A DNA stretch of 53,801 nucleotides from Halioglobus sp. (GCA_002699145.1 PABK01000007.1:1-53801), one strand, 5' to 3'. Shown: positions 43,886 through 52,517, counted from the stretch's first letter. Program-made: numbers and translations. Notes: a model not told the origin generated them from the sequence alone.

Positions 43886-45862
43886 ATGAAGAATAGCTGG
43901 AACGACGAAGATGCGAGCGAATTTGCCGGTGATGACCTGGCGATGCGGGTGTATACCTCACGCCTGCTCGGCGCGGAGGAAGACCTGGTCCTGCACGGCG
44001 GCGGCAACACCTCGGTCAAGGGAACGGCCACCGACCTGTTCGGCGAGGAGATCGAAGTGCTGTTCGTCAAGGGCAGTGGCTGGGACCTGAAGACCATCGA
44101 GGCGCCCGGCTTTCCCGCCATTCGCCTGGCCGAGACCGCCAGGCTGGCGCAACTCGACAGCCTGTCCGATGCGGAAATGACAAGACAGCTGCGTTCCCTG
44201 ATGCTGGACCCGGGCGCGCCCTCCCCCTCGGTCGAGGCCATCCTCCACGCCATCATCCCGCAAAAATTCGTCGACCACACCCACACCGACGCGGTGGTGA
44301 CCCTGAGCAACAACCCCGCCGGCGAGGACATCCTGCGTGAACTGTACCCCGACTGCCTGATACTGCCCTACGTCATGCCGGGTTTCATCCTCTCCAAACA
44401 GGTCTACGAGGCCATCCGCGACATCGACCTGGGCCAGTACAAGGGCATTATCCTTATGCACCACGGCGTGTTCACCTTCCACGACGACGCCCGCACCGCC
44501 TACGATGACATGATCGAGCTGGTGACGCGTGCAGAGCAGTACATCACCGACAGGGGCGTTACCGAGCACCCAACGGAGGCCGGCGCGACCGACCTCATGG
44601 ACCTGGCGCGTATTCGCCGCGCCGTCTCCCTGGTCAGGGGCCGTGCGCAACTGGCCGTGCTCGACGACTCACCCGATGCGGTGGGCTACTCGCGGCGCGA
44701 GGACCTGGACGCCATCGCCACCCGCGGCCCCATCACCCCGGACCACGTCATCCGTACCAAGCGCATCCCGGTCATCATCGAAGGCAGTCCCGCCGAGGGG
44801 GTGCCGGAAATCGAACAGTTCGCCAGTGACTACCGCGCCTATTTCGAGCGCAACGGCCACGACGGACTGCATATCCTGGACCAGGCGCCGCGCCTGGGCC
44901 TGTGGCGTGGCCGCGGCTCCATCGCCTTTGGCGGCAGCACCAAAGAGTGCGGCATCGTCGCCGACATCGCCCGCCACACCCGCTGGTGCGTGCAGACCGG
45001 CGAGTCCCTGGGCGGCTGGGAGGCGCTGCCGGAAAAGGACATCTTCGAGCTGGAGTACTGGGTGCTGGAGCAGGCCAAACTGGGCAAGTCCAGCGGGCCG
45101 GGCAAGCCCCACCAGGGCAAGGTCGCCCTGGTCACCGGCGCCTACAGCGGCATCGGCCGGGCGACCTGCGAGGCGCTGCACGCCGACGGCGCCACCGTGG
45201 TCGGCCTGGATATCCATGCCGATACCGGCGCCGCGCTGGGCGAGCAGGGCATGCTCGGGCTGGTCTGCGACCTGACCGACGACGCGGCGATCCAGGCGGC
45301 GGTGGAGCAGGTGGTGGCCACCTACGGCGGCCTGGATATCGCGGTGTGCAACGCGGGCATCTTCCAGTCGGGAGAACGCATCGAGGAGCACAGCGCGGCG
45401 ACCTGGGACCAGACCATGGCCGTGAACCTGACGGCGACACAGCGCCTGCTGACCGCCGTCATCCCCTACCTCAAGCTCGGTATCGAGCCCTCCATCCTGC
45501 TGGTCGGCTCGCGCAACTACAGCGCGCCGGGCCCCGGCGCCGCCGCCTACTCGGTGAGCAAGGCCGGCATCACCCAGCTGGCGCGCGTGGCCGCCCTGGA
45601 ACTGGCGGGCGACGGGGTGCGCGTGAACGTGGTGCACCCCGACGCGGTGTTCGACACCGCGCTGTGGACGGAACAGGCCCTGGAAAACTCCGCGCGCCGC
45701 TACGGCATGAGCGTGGACGAGTACAAGACGAAGAATCTCCTGCGGCGGGAAATCCACGCCAGCGATGTCGCCAGGCTGCTCTCCACCATGGCCAGCGATA
45801 CCTTCCGTGCCACCACGGGCGCCCAGGTGCCAATCGATGGCGGCAGTGACCGGGTTATTTGA
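43886..45862 (+). CDS. Bifunctional class II aldolase/short-chain dehydrogenase
   Basis: The 658-residue fusion has an N-terminal class II aldolase/adducin domain (GGGNTSVKG, VDHTHTDAVV, MHHGVFTF; about residues 1-400). A C-terminal SDR domain follows (about 410-658) with the cofactor motif TGAYSGIG, the NAG segment and the catalytic AAYSVSKAG. This matches the rhamnulose-1-phosphate aldolase/lactaldehyde dehydrogenase type (RhaD/RhaE-like) and related enzymes. The substrate could be a deoxysugar phosphate. Its stop lies inside the next gene's start region. Confidence 0.92.
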   Translation: MKNSWNDEDASEFAGDDLAMRVYTSRLLGAEEDLVLHGGGNTSVKGTATDLFGEEIEVLFVKGSGWDLKTIEAPGFPAIRLAETARLAQLDSLSDAEMTRQLRSLMLDPGAPSPSVEAILHAIIPQKFVDHTHTDAVVTLSNNPAGEDILRELYPDCLILPYVMPGFILSKQVYEAIRDIDLGQYKGIILMHHGVFTFHDDARTAYDDMIELVTRAEQYITDRGVTEHPTEAGATDLMDLARIRRAVSLVRGRAQLAVLDDSPDAVGYSRREDLDAIATRGPITPDHVIRTKRIPVIIEGSPAEGVPEIEQFASDYRAYFERNGHDGLHILDQAPRLGLWRGRGSIAFGGSTKECGIVADIARHTRWCVQTGESLGGWEALPEKDIFELEYWVLEQAKLGKSSGPGKPHQGKVALVTGAYSGIGRATCEALHADGATVVGLDIHADTGAALGEQGMLGLVCDLTDDAAIQAAVEQVVATYGGLDIAVCNAGIFQSGERIEEHSAATWDQTMAVNLTATQRLLTAVIPYLKLGIEPSILLVGSRNYSAPGPGAAAYSVSKAGITQLARVAALELAGDGVRVNVVHPDAVFDTALWTEQALENSARRYGMSVDEYKTKNLLRREIHASDVARLLSTMASDTFRATTGAQVPIDGGSDRVI

Positions 45863-47372
45863 GCGTACCCTGGCGCCGGCCCCAGGGTCGGCGGCCCTGC
45901 TGCGCGGCAGCCTGCAACGGCTCCTGCCGTGCGCGGCGGCGGTGCTGCTCGCCGCCTGCAGCGCGGGCCCCGGCCTGCCCACGACAGCGAACAACACGCA
46001 CCAGCGCCCGGCAGTCGACGAGTACGCCGACTACGCGGGCGAGCGAGCCTACCGGACCCTGAGCGTCCCCCTGCCGGCGGACACCCTGCCGATCGCGCTG
46101 GCCGCGGGCGAGGATAACGATGTCTGGGCCGTCGCCGAATTCAGCAACTCGCTTTTCCACGTGACCACCTCGCCGCCCGGCGTGGAGGAGTTCGAGGTGC
46201 CGCGCCGCGGCCAGTCGCCGTTCATCGACGCCCAGGGCTGGCGTTCGGGTGTGGCGCAGTCCGAACGCGTCATCCGGGACAGTCACGGACGGCTGTGGTT
46301 TCCCCAGACCGGTCACTGGCTGAATTTTTCCCTGCCGGATGATGTGCAGAACTACAGCCGTATCGTGTCCTACAGCCCGGCCACCGGGCGCTTCTGCGCC
46401 TACCCCGTCCCCGACAACAACTCCGCGGTGCTGGGTATCGCCTGGGATGAGGCGCGCAACCGTTTGTGGTTCGCCCAGTCCGGCAACAATGCGCTGGTCT
46501 CCTTCAACCCGGATGAATTGCGTGCCTGCGACAGTTACAACAACTACGACTGGCATATCAACGATGAAGGACAACTGGCGCGGCCGCTGCCGATAGCCTA
46601 CTGCGAGCACCCCGGGCAGGGCGCCTGCATGCGCAAGTATGAACTGGAAGGCGACAACGGCCTCATCAACCAGTTCCTGGTACAACAGCCCGGGGACCCC
46701 GACCCCGGCGCAATCTGGTACACGGAATTCCTCGGCGGCGCCATCGGCCGTCTGCACCCCGCGACGGGCGAGCAGGACCGCTTCCCGCTGTACAGGGTGG
46801 GCGAGATCATGGGTAGCCGCTTCTTCCTGCGAGTGCACCAGATACACGCTCACCCGGACAACGGCGACCTGGTGTTCTCGGTCAATGGCACCGGGCAGGT
46901 GGTGCGCTTTGGACTCCAGCACGCACTGCAGGACCCGTCCCACTGCCGAACGCTGGACGCGGCGGGGAACAACCCCTGCATGACCGTCATGCAGGTGCCG
47001 GTCTTCGACACCGCGCAGGCGCAACTCACCACCCACTCGATGGCTTTCGACAGCTTCGCCAACCTGTGGATCACCACCTGGGCCGGCAAATGCCCCATGG
47101 ACCTGGCCCCGCCGGGACTGGCGGTCATCGATGCGGACTGGACGCGCATGGCCTTTGTCGACCAACTGGAGCTGCCTACGCCGGCTCAGGACGGGTCAAC
47201 CGTGACCTGCGACGCGGACGGCAAACCCGCGCGCGCTTTCAAGGGTATCGCCATCGATCAGCACAACAATGTCTGGTTCAGCAATTATTTCCAGGGCGTG
47301 GTGCACAAGCTGGTATTTGCGCGGGGCGGCGAAGAGGATCCGTTTCCGGCATTGTGCCAGGAATATTGTTGA
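45837..47372 (+). CDS. Beta-propeller lipoprotein, streptogramin-lyase-like
   Basis: The roughly 511-residue protein has a lipoprotein signal (LLPCAAAVLLAAC, Cys about residue 41). Repeated propeller blades follow, such as GEDNDVWAVAEFSNSLFHVT, DSHGRLWFPQTG and DQHNNVWFSNYFQGVVHKLV, like the Vgb/SMP-30/NHL-type propellers. The start is uncertain: an ATG at 45837 or a GTG at 45846, both overlapping the aldolase/dehydrogenase gene. It probably sits on the periplasmic face of the outer membrane as a binding or lyase-type protein. Function is inferred only from fold. Confidence 0.8.
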   Translation: MAAVTGLFERTLAPAPGSAALLRGSLQRLLPCAAAVLLAACSAGPGLPTTANNTHQRPAVDEYADYAGERAYRTLSVPLPADTLPIALAAGEDNDVWAVAEFSNSLFHVTTSPPGVEEFEVPRRGQSPFIDAQGWRSGVAQSERVIRDSHGRLWFPQTGHWLNFSLPDDVQNYSRIVSYSPATGRFCAYPVPDNNSAVLGIAWDEARNRLWFAQSGNNALVSFNPDELRACDSYNNYDWHINDEGQLARPLPIAYCEHPGQGACMRKYELEGDNGLINQFLVQQPGDPDPGAIWYTEFLGGAIGRLHPATGEQDRFPLYRVGEIMGSRFFLRVHQIHAHPDNGDLVFSVNGTGQVVRFGLQHALQDPSHCRTLDAAGNNPCMTVMQVPVFDTAQAQLTTHSMAFDSFANLWITTWAGKCPMDLAPPGLAVIDADWTRMAFVDQLELPTPAQDGSTVTCDADGKPARAFKGIAIDQHNNVWFSNYFQGVVHKLVFARGGEEDPFPALCQEYC

Positions 47373-47433
47373 TGCAACCGCACTACCTGGGGACCGGACT
47401 CCAGAAGACCAACATGTGTGCAGAGGAAAATTG

Positions 47434-48210
47434 CTAACACTCGTCGAGAAAGCGTGGGGAAGTAGTTCCTTGTTCCGGCTCCACTGGCCGCCTGGCGGAA
47501 AAAACTAGATGGCCGGCAAACTGCACCATCAGAAAATTCTGCGTAGCTGAATCCAGACGAGCTATAAAGCTGAGGACCCTGATAAGAAAATACAGGTAGT
47601 TTCTGTTCCACAACCAGCGCATCAGTTTCGACCGATTGAGTATCTGCCGTATGATGAGTTGCAGCGCATCTTCCCCCTGCCGTATTTCATTCAGTTTGAA
47701 CCCGGCCTCGGTGAACACACTGACAATACCGTACGGCGTAAAGTTGAAGATACTGTGGGAATGGTAAGGCTCGAGATAGGAGACCGAGCCCACGAAAAAC
47801 CCTCCGGGCTTTAGTACCCTGAGCGCATCCGCTACAAGCGCGTCAGGGTTGCGCACATGCTCTAACACCTGGTTGCAGTAGATGACATCGAAACTGCCGT
47901 CTTCGTAGGGAAGGTTTATGCCGTCAAACGTAACAATATCGACTGCTGATCCAGTCCGGTTCTTAACCTCCGGTGAATCTGCTATATCCACCCCTCGCCA
48001 TATAACCTCGGGGAATAGCTTCGCGAAAAACTCCCTGGATCCTCCTTCCCCACATCCAAGATCCAGAATGGTGTCGGAATCGGGATTCGCTATCAAATGG
48101 GTGCGTATGTAGTTCTTAGTATTGCAGGGGCGGGAGCATTGATAGGTAAGAAATTCCTGAAGCGAGATAAAATTCTCAAGCGCCCTGATCCGCTGATTCA
48201 GTATATTCAC
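47434..48210 (-). CDS. Class I SAM-dependent methyltransferase
   Basis: The 258-residue protein has the motif I TILDLGCGEGGSREFF, motif II VIWRGVDIAD, DVIYCNQVLEHVRNPDALV and LRVLKPGGFFVGSVSYLEP, typical of the UbiE/methyltransferase 11 group. The GTG at 48210, with AAGGA five bases upstream, begins the family-like region. The gene's GC content is visibly lower than its neighbours to the left, consistent with recent acquisition, and it lies beside the IS66 element. The substrate is unknown. Confidence 0.88.
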   Translation of the reverse strand: MNILNQRIRALENFISLQEFLTYQCSRPCNTKNYIRTHLIANPDSDTILDLGCGEGGSREFFAKLFPEVIWRGVDIADSPEVKNRTGSAVDIVTFDGINLPYEDGSFDVIYCNQVLEHVRNPDALVADALRVLKPGGFFVGSVSYLEPYHSHSIFNFTPYGIVSVFTEAGFKLNEIRQGEDALQLIIRQILNRSKLMRWLWNRNYLYFLIRVLSFIARLDSATQNFLMVQFAGHLVFSARRPVEPEQGTTSPRFLDEC

Positions 48211-48302
48211 TACACATCCTTGTGCTGAGTGACAGTCAGGCAAACATATAATCTGAACTTTAGTGAATCGCTTGTCACATGACAACCGTATGCGTCCGGT
48301 GA

Positions 48303-49883
48303 TTACACCTTGATCGGAGGTGTCCAGTTATACGGCAGCAGCTCATCAAGGTCTGACTGCCGGGCGCTCGGCAAGCGCTCCAGGACGTCGCGCAGATAAG
48401 CCTGCGGATCCAGACCGTTGATCTTTGCCGACTGGATCAGGGTCATCACATTGGCACCACGCTGGCCACTGCGTAGTGAGCCTGCGAACAGCCAATTACT
48501 TCGGCCAAGGGCCCAGGGCCGGATCTGGTTTTCCACCCAGTTGTTATCGATAGGCAGATTGCCGTCATCCAGGTAGCGAACCAGGGCGGTCCACCGTTTA
48601 AGCGTGTAATCGATCGCCTTCGCAGTTCGCGTGCCGTTGGTCAGCTGGGATCGCTGGCCCGTCAGCCACTCGCGCAGATGCGTTATTACGGGCCGCGCCT
48701 CGGTGTCGCGCAGCCGCTGCCTCTCCTCTGGCGGCAGGCCGCTGGCCTGTCGCTCAACGTCATAGAGCATGCCGATGTACGATAGCGCTTTCTCGGCGAT
48801 GGGGCTTTGGTTCCGCTCCAACAGCTCGTGGAACTTGCGTCGGGCGTGTGCCCAGCAACCGACTTCAGTCATGCCCGTGGCGAAGCCGGCCTTGTAGCCA
48901 GTGTAATCGTCGCAGACCAGCTGACCGCGCCAGTCCGCCAGGAAGTCCCTGGAGGCCTTGCCGGAGCGCGAGGGCTGGAAGTCGTAAACGACACCTTGCA
49001 CCGGGGCATAGCGCGTGGTTGCGTAGGCCCAGATGTAAGCCTGGTGTGTTCGCTTCTTGCCCGGCGAGAGCATGGGCACCGGCGTCTCGTCAGCGTGCAG
49101 CACCGCGTGCTCAAGCAACTTGCTCCGCAGGTGCTCCACCAGCGGGGTAAGTTCCACGCCACAGCGCCCCACCCAGTCCGCCAGTGTGGATCGTGGCAGT
49201 TCAACGCCGGCCCGGGCGTAAATCTGTTCCTGACGGTACAGCGGGAGGTGGTCCGCATACTTGCTGATCAGCACCTGCGCCAGCAGGTTCGTGGTGGGGA
49301 TGCCCTTGTCGATCACGTGCGGTGCTACCGGGGCCTGCGTGATGGTCTCACATTGCTGGCAGGCCCACTTGCCGCGGATGTGACGTTCCACCGAGAAGCT
49401 GCCGGGTTCATAATCCAGCTTCTCGCTAACATCCTCGCCAATCCGGGTCAGGGTGCAGCCACAGTTGCAGGTGGTGTGTTCCGGTTCATGATGGATCTCG
49501 GTGCGTGGCAGCTGGGGCGGCAAGGGCCGGCGCTTCGGTGTGCGGGTTTTGGGCTCCGGCCGCGGGCGACTCTCCGCCAGCCGCTCCAGCTCTTGTTCAA
49601 TGGCCGCCGTGTCTTCGTCAACGAGTTCTTCAAGGAGGTTGTATTGCTGCCGGTTGACGCCTTCGCTGCGTTTGCCGAACCGATGGCGCCTAAGCAGGGC
49701 AATCTCGTGGGTCAGCTGCTCCTCGCGCATAGAGTAGCGGCGAATGGCCTCGTCACGTGCAGCAAGCTCGGCGTCCTGCGCCACGAGGCGCGCATCGCGT
49801 TCGCCCAATTGCGCCAGCATTTGCTCCGCCATCTGGCGGAGTTCGGTCTCGTTGAGCTGATTGAGATCGATAGGCGCTTGCAT
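48303..49883 (-). CDS. tnpC: IS66 transposase TnpC
   Basis: This is a full-length IS66 transposase of about 526 residues from the ATG at 49883. The N-terminus is a coiled coil (ELRQMAEQMLAQLGERDARL), then comes a cysteine cluster (CNCGCTL and CQQCE), then the DDE catalytic region with HADETPVPML, CDDYTGYKAG and WVENQIRPWALGRSNWLFAG. The intact catalytic residues suggest it could be active. It is the last gene of the tnpA-tnpB-tnpC operon, separated from tnpB by 89 bp. Confidence 0.95.
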   Translation of the reverse strand: MQAPIDLNQLNETELRQMAEQMLAQLGERDARLVAQDAELAARDEAIRRYSMREEQLTHEIALLRRHRFGKRSEGVNRQQYNLLEELVDEDTAAIEQELERLAESRPRPEPKTRTPKRRPLPPQLPRTEIHHEPEHTTCNCGCTLTRIGEDVSEKLDYEPGSFSVERHIRGKWACQQCETITQAPVAPHVIDKGIPTTNLLAQVLISKYADHLPLYRQEQIYARAGVELPRSTLADWVGRCGVELTPLVEHLRSKLLEHAVLHADETPVPMLSPGKKRTHQAYIWAYATTRYAPVQGVVYDFQPSRSGKASRDFLADWRGQLVCDDYTGYKAGFATGMTEVGCWAHARRKFHELLERNQSPIAEKALSYIGMLYDVERQASGLPPEERQRLRDTEARPVITHLREWLTGQRSQLTNGTRTAKAIDYTLKRWTALVRYLDDGNLPIDNNWVENQIRPWALGRSNWLFAGSLRSGQRGANVMTLIQSAKINGLDPQAYLRDVLERLPSARQSDLDELLPYNWTPPIKV

Positions 49884-49972
49884 GGGAACACTTTGCCAGC
49901 ACCAGCAAATCGGTGCCAGCAGCAATCATCGGCAATCGTTCTCTGGAACTGCGAGCGGGATTCTGGTGTTAT

Positions 49973-50308
49973 CTAATGTCGGTCCATAAAGTGCCCAGCG
50001 CCGGCATGCTGCCAGGGTAAGCCGACCACCAGGGCCTGCAACTGCGGCATATCAATGCACAATGGATCGCCGGTGCGGAGCTGGCTCCAGACGAACCGAC
50101 CCTGGTGCAGCCGGCGCGATGCCAGCCAGATACCGAAGCCGTCACACACCAGCACCTTCATCCGGTTGGCGCGCTTGTTGGCAAAGACATACGCGCAATG
50201 CGGACGTGCTTTGCCAAAGCGGTTGATGACACGTGCCAACGCCGTGTCCGGTCCGGCGCGCATATCCAGCGGCTCGCGGGACAGCCAGATCTCGTCAATC
50301 TTGATCAC
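49973..50308 (-). CDS. tnpB: IS66 accessory protein TnpB
   Basis: The 111-residue IS66 Orf2 protein begins IKIDEIWLSREPLDMRAGPD, then has YVFANKRANRMKVLVCDGFG and WLASRRLHQGRFVW, the family pattern. The GTG at 50308 overlaps the tnpA stop (GTGA), showing translational coupling. TnpB is required for IS66 transposition, though its exact role is not settled. Confidence 0.92.
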   Translation of the reverse strand: MIKIDEIWLSREPLDMRAGPDTALARVINRFGKARPHCAYVFANKRANRMKVLVCDGFGIWLASRRLHQGRFVWSQLRTGDPLCIDMPQLQALVVGLPWQHAGAGHFMDRH

Positions 50309-50670
50309 TGAACGAGCGCCTTGAGCCAAGCGACCGAGTGGTCAATCTCACTCAATGGCCACTCGACGGTGATCGGACCGCGCGGCGTATCCAGCCGGAT
50401 GCTGACAGTGGGCAGAACTCGCGCTACGCTCCGGCTTGGACTGGATTGGTCTTTGGCCGGCATGGGTAGCCGCACAAACTCTCCGGTGTCATCGACAGTC
50501 ATCAACTGGCGCCACTTGTGTACCAGGTTGAGGTTGAGGCCATGGCGCAGCGCAACTTCGGCCACGGAGGTGTTCGGTTGCTGGCACTCGGCCAACACTC
50601 GATTTTTGAACCCCGCAGAGTAGCGACGGCGCCGCTTGATGATCCTTGGGGGAGACGCTTCGTTATCCAT
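50305..50670 (-). CDS. tnpA: IS66 accessory protein TnpA
   Basis: The 121-residue IS66 Orf1 protein has an N-terminal helix-turn-helix of the transposase-8 type: RRRRYSAGFKNRVLAECQQP and SVAEVALRHGLNLNLVHKW, followed by a beta-rich tail (GPITVEWPLSEIDH). It is the first gene of the IS66 operon, close to the element's right end at about 50710. Confidence 0.92.
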   Translation of the reverse strand: MDNEASPPRIIKRRRRYSAGFKNRVLAECQQPNTSVAEVALRHGLNLNLVHKWRQLMTVDDTGEFVRLPMPAKDQSSPSRSVARVLPTVSIRLDTPRGPITVEWPLSEIDHSVAWLKALVQ

Positions 50671-50710
50671 ATCAGGTGCCCACTTAAGATTAGGTGGGCA
50701 CCTAGCTTAC

Positions 50711-51376
50711 GCAGTTTGCGGGGCGCGAACAGATGGGTTTACCGGACGGTTACGCTCAGTCAATAACCTCGTTGATTCGTTTGAAACAGTAAGAAAAGCA
50801 AGAAAGGCGAAAGGGGCACCAACTGATGGAGAGCAAGATCTGATAAGAGCAGCTGTAGTATTTGCCGCTGGCGGCCTTGATATAGTGGTGAAAGAACTAA
50901 TCAGAGGCTCACTAAAGAAGTTGGCCGAGAGGGACATTGACGTACAAAGCGAGTTCGAAAAATTTGCGCAACGCCAAATCAGGGGCGATGGAACAGGTGA
51001 TATATCATCTGACCCATCAAAATTCTTGGCGAAAGTCTTGGTGTCAGAATCACCTTATGACTCACTTATTGAGCGATATATATATGACCTGACGGGTAGT
51101 AGCCTTCAATCATCAGAAGAGCTATTCAAGGCTGCTAAGGCGATGGATATTGAGCATAATTTTCTCCGTCAGCAAAAGAGAAAACTAAATAGCGCTTTCG
51201 ACGTTAGGAACAAGATTATACACGAATTAGATGTAGACTTTGAAAGCACAGGAATTGGTAAACGCCAAAGGAGGAGTCGTACGAAAGCTCAACTAACAGA
51301 GCACTCTGACCTTTTGCTTAAAGTTGCAGGCCAGTTTGTCAGTAGTGTAGAGAAGAAATTGCGTGAGCTCACCTAA
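50711..51376 (+). pseudogene. HEPN-like cassette gene, 5' end lost at IS66
   Basis: The open frame continues from the IS66 right end with no ATG, GTG or TTG before 50886. An ATG inside the IS at 50639 is in frame and would add IS-derived residues. The remaining about 220 residues are helical, with a conserved-looking AVVFAAGGLDIVVKELIRG and VRNKIIHELDVD, an Rx4H motif typical of HEPN ribonuclease or toxin domains. I judge that insertion of the IS removed the native start. Some HEPN proteins are toxins paired with an antitoxin, but none is visible here. Confidence 0.6.
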
Positions 51377-51442
51377 CAAGGCAAGCCACACGGACGCCAA
51401 AACCGCTGCGCGGTTTCGTCGCCGGTGCTTGAAGCGTTATGT
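51371..51442 (+). other. attC site 1
   Basis: This 72-bp recombination site follows the HEPN-like gene. It starts with R'' ACCTAAC (51371-51377) and ends with R' GTTATGT (51436-51442), with an imperfect palindrome (ACCGCTGCGCGGT) between. R' matches the end of the next cassette by complementarity. The upstream R partner expected for the HEPN cassette, GTTAGGT, is not seen intact. Confidence 0.88.
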
Positions 51443-51460
51443 GCCCGTCGGTTCACAGCA

Positions 51461-51757
51461 ATGAAGTACGTGCTTGTGGCGGCAATTTTTTCAATAGTTG
51501 GGTTCATTTTAGGACTAATAGTCAGTCCTTCCCACGATTACTACCTCCTAAAGAAGGATATTAAACTCAAGGATCAAGATAAAGTTGTTGGAGTAGTACC
51601 TGCAGGAACATACTTGCAGTACATTGGGAATGCGCATGACAAACTTTATCTCTTCAGCGTGGGAATTAGACTCGATAAAGAAGACGCGCTGACTCACACA
51701 CAAAAGCTTTCCGAACCAGCAGCCACCTGGGATTATTTCAGGCAAGCATATGAATAA
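51461..51757 (+). CDS. Small membrane-anchored cassette protein, 98 aa
   Basis: The product starts at ATG 51461 with a hydrophobic helix (YVLVAAIFSIVGFILGLIV). A soluble tail follows with KLKDQDKVVGVVPAGTYLQY, a small beta-type pattern, and LYLFSVGIRLDKEDAL. Type II membrane topology or a signal anchor is likely. The family is unknown; such small orphan proteins are typical integron cassette cargo. Confidence 0.75.
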   Translation: MKYVLVAAIFSIVGFILGLIVSPSHDYYLLKKDIKLKDQDKVVGVVPAGTYLQYIGNAHDKLYLFSVGIRLDKEDALTHTQKLSEPAATWDYFRQAYE

Positions 51758-51763
51758 AGCAGC

Positions 51764-51853
51764 ACATAACAAGGCCGGGCACCGCCGCGCACTTCGTGCG
51801 CTGGACTCACAAACCGCTGCGCGGTTTGCTCGCCGGTGCCGGCGGCGTTATAG
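51764..51853 (+). other. attC site 2
   Basis: This 90-bp site runs from R'' ACATAAC (51764-51770) to R' GTTATAG (51847-51853), with long inner palindromes (CGCGCACTTCGTGCG and ACCGCTGCGCGGT). R'' is the complement of the R' at attC site 1, closing the 98-aa-protein cassette. Confidence 0.9.
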
Positions 51854-51868
51854 CGCCTACCTCCGATC

Positions 51869-52150
51869 ATGACCTCGAAAATAATCACAAGCCTCATCGC
51901 TGGTCTATTAACTCCATTCCTGTACTTTGTTCTTGTCGATGTAGGCCCTATTGTTCAAGTAGATCCCGGTGGCGGCCCGTCTCGAGTTGTGGGTCCTGGA
52001 GGTCTTTTTGGATTCGTTGAATTTCATGGCATGAAACAATCTTTATTGGTTTGGGCTAAGGCAGCGGTGATTTGTGGACTTGCTGCGTTTTTTACATGTG
52101 TCTTATATGATTTCATTAGAAAACATGAAAACCGGCGCTATAACAAGTAA
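51869..52150 (+). CDS. Small two-helix membrane protein in a cassette, 93 aa
   Basis: Two hydrophobic segments (IITSLIAGLLTPFLYFVLVD and LLVWAKAAVICGLAAFFTCV) flank a glycine-rich loop. The basic C-terminus (RKHENRRYNK) ends inside attC site 3, so the last codons are supplied by the recombination site. No family is recognised. Confidence 0.72.
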   Translation: MTSKIITSLIAGLLTPFLYFVLVDVGPIVQVDPGGGPSRVVGPGGLFGFVEFHGMKQSLLVWAKAAVICGLAAFFTCVLYDFIRKHENRRYNK

Positions 52151-52192
52151 AGGCAGCGGACGGCTTCACCGCCGCTGCTTTGGGCGTTAGGG
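52138..52192 (+). other. attC site 3
   Basis: This compact 55-bp site runs from R'' CTATAAC (52138-52144) to R' GTTAGGG (52186-52192). The centre is GCAGCGG...CCGCCGCTGC, which folds into a short hairpin. R'' complements the R' of attC site 2. Confidence 0.92.
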
Positions 52193-52235
52193 GCTTCTAC
52201 CGCGCCAATCTTCCCTCTTGATAATGATGCTATAG

Positions 52236-52254
52236 TGGTATATTTTCTATACCA
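52236..52254 (+). promoter_or_regulatory. Predicted BrnTA operator and promoter
   Basis: The palindrome TGGTATA-TTTTC-TATACCA lies 2 bp ahead of the brnT start. A TTGATA at 52218-52223 and a TATTTT at 52241-52246 (17-bp spacing) make a promoter whose -10 box is inside the palindrome. BrnA-BrnT complexes are known to repress their own promoters, so this is the likely operator. Confidence 0.6.
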
Positions 52255-52256
52255 TT

Positions 52257-52517
52257 ATGAAGTTCCAGTATGACCAAAGAAAGAGCGCATCCAACCTCAA
52301 GAAGCATGGGATTGATTTTGAGCAGGCTCAATTGCTGTGGAATGACCCGAACTTGGTGGAATTGGTAGCCCGATCTGACGACGAACCAAGGTCAATCGTA
52401 ATTGCTCGTTTGAATGCTCAGTACTGGTCTGCAGTTTTTACATATCGAGATGAGGAGATTCGATTAATTTCGGTCAGGCGATCTCGAAAAGCTGAGGTAG
52501 AGTTATATGAAAGCTAA
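52257..52517 (+). CDS. brnT: BrnT toxin
   Basis: The 86-residue protein has the BrnT (DUF497) pattern: FQYDQRKSASNLKKHGIDFE, AQLLWNDPN, ARLNAQYWSAVFTYRDEEIR and the terminal LISVRRSRKAEVELYE. BrnT is a RelE-like ribonuclease that arrests translation. It overlaps brnA by 11 bp, the usual toxin-first order in this system. Confidence 0.93.
   Translation: MKFQYDQRKSASNLKKHGIDFEQAQLLWNDPNLVELVARSDDEPRSIVIARLNAQYWSAVFTYRDEEIRLISVRRSRKAEVELYES

Larger units (their letters stand above)
48288..50710 (-). mobile_element. IS66-family insertion sequence
   Basis: The element carries the three-gene IS66 layout tnpA, tnpB and tnpC on the minus strand. Likely ends are GTATGCGTCCGGTGATTA at the left (48288) and, read inward, GTAAGCTAGGTGCCCACC at the right (50710); they share the IS66-type GTA-GC terminus but match imperfectly. 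No 8-bp target duplication is seen in the flanks (TGACAACC against GCAGTTTG), so one end may have been rearranged or a boundary may be off. It separates the chromosomal genes from the cassette array. Confidence 0.75.

Noticed and set aside
48281-50718. 8-bp target duplication of IS66
   Set aside because: The flanking octamers TGACAACC and GCAGTTTG do not match, so no duplication can be claimed.
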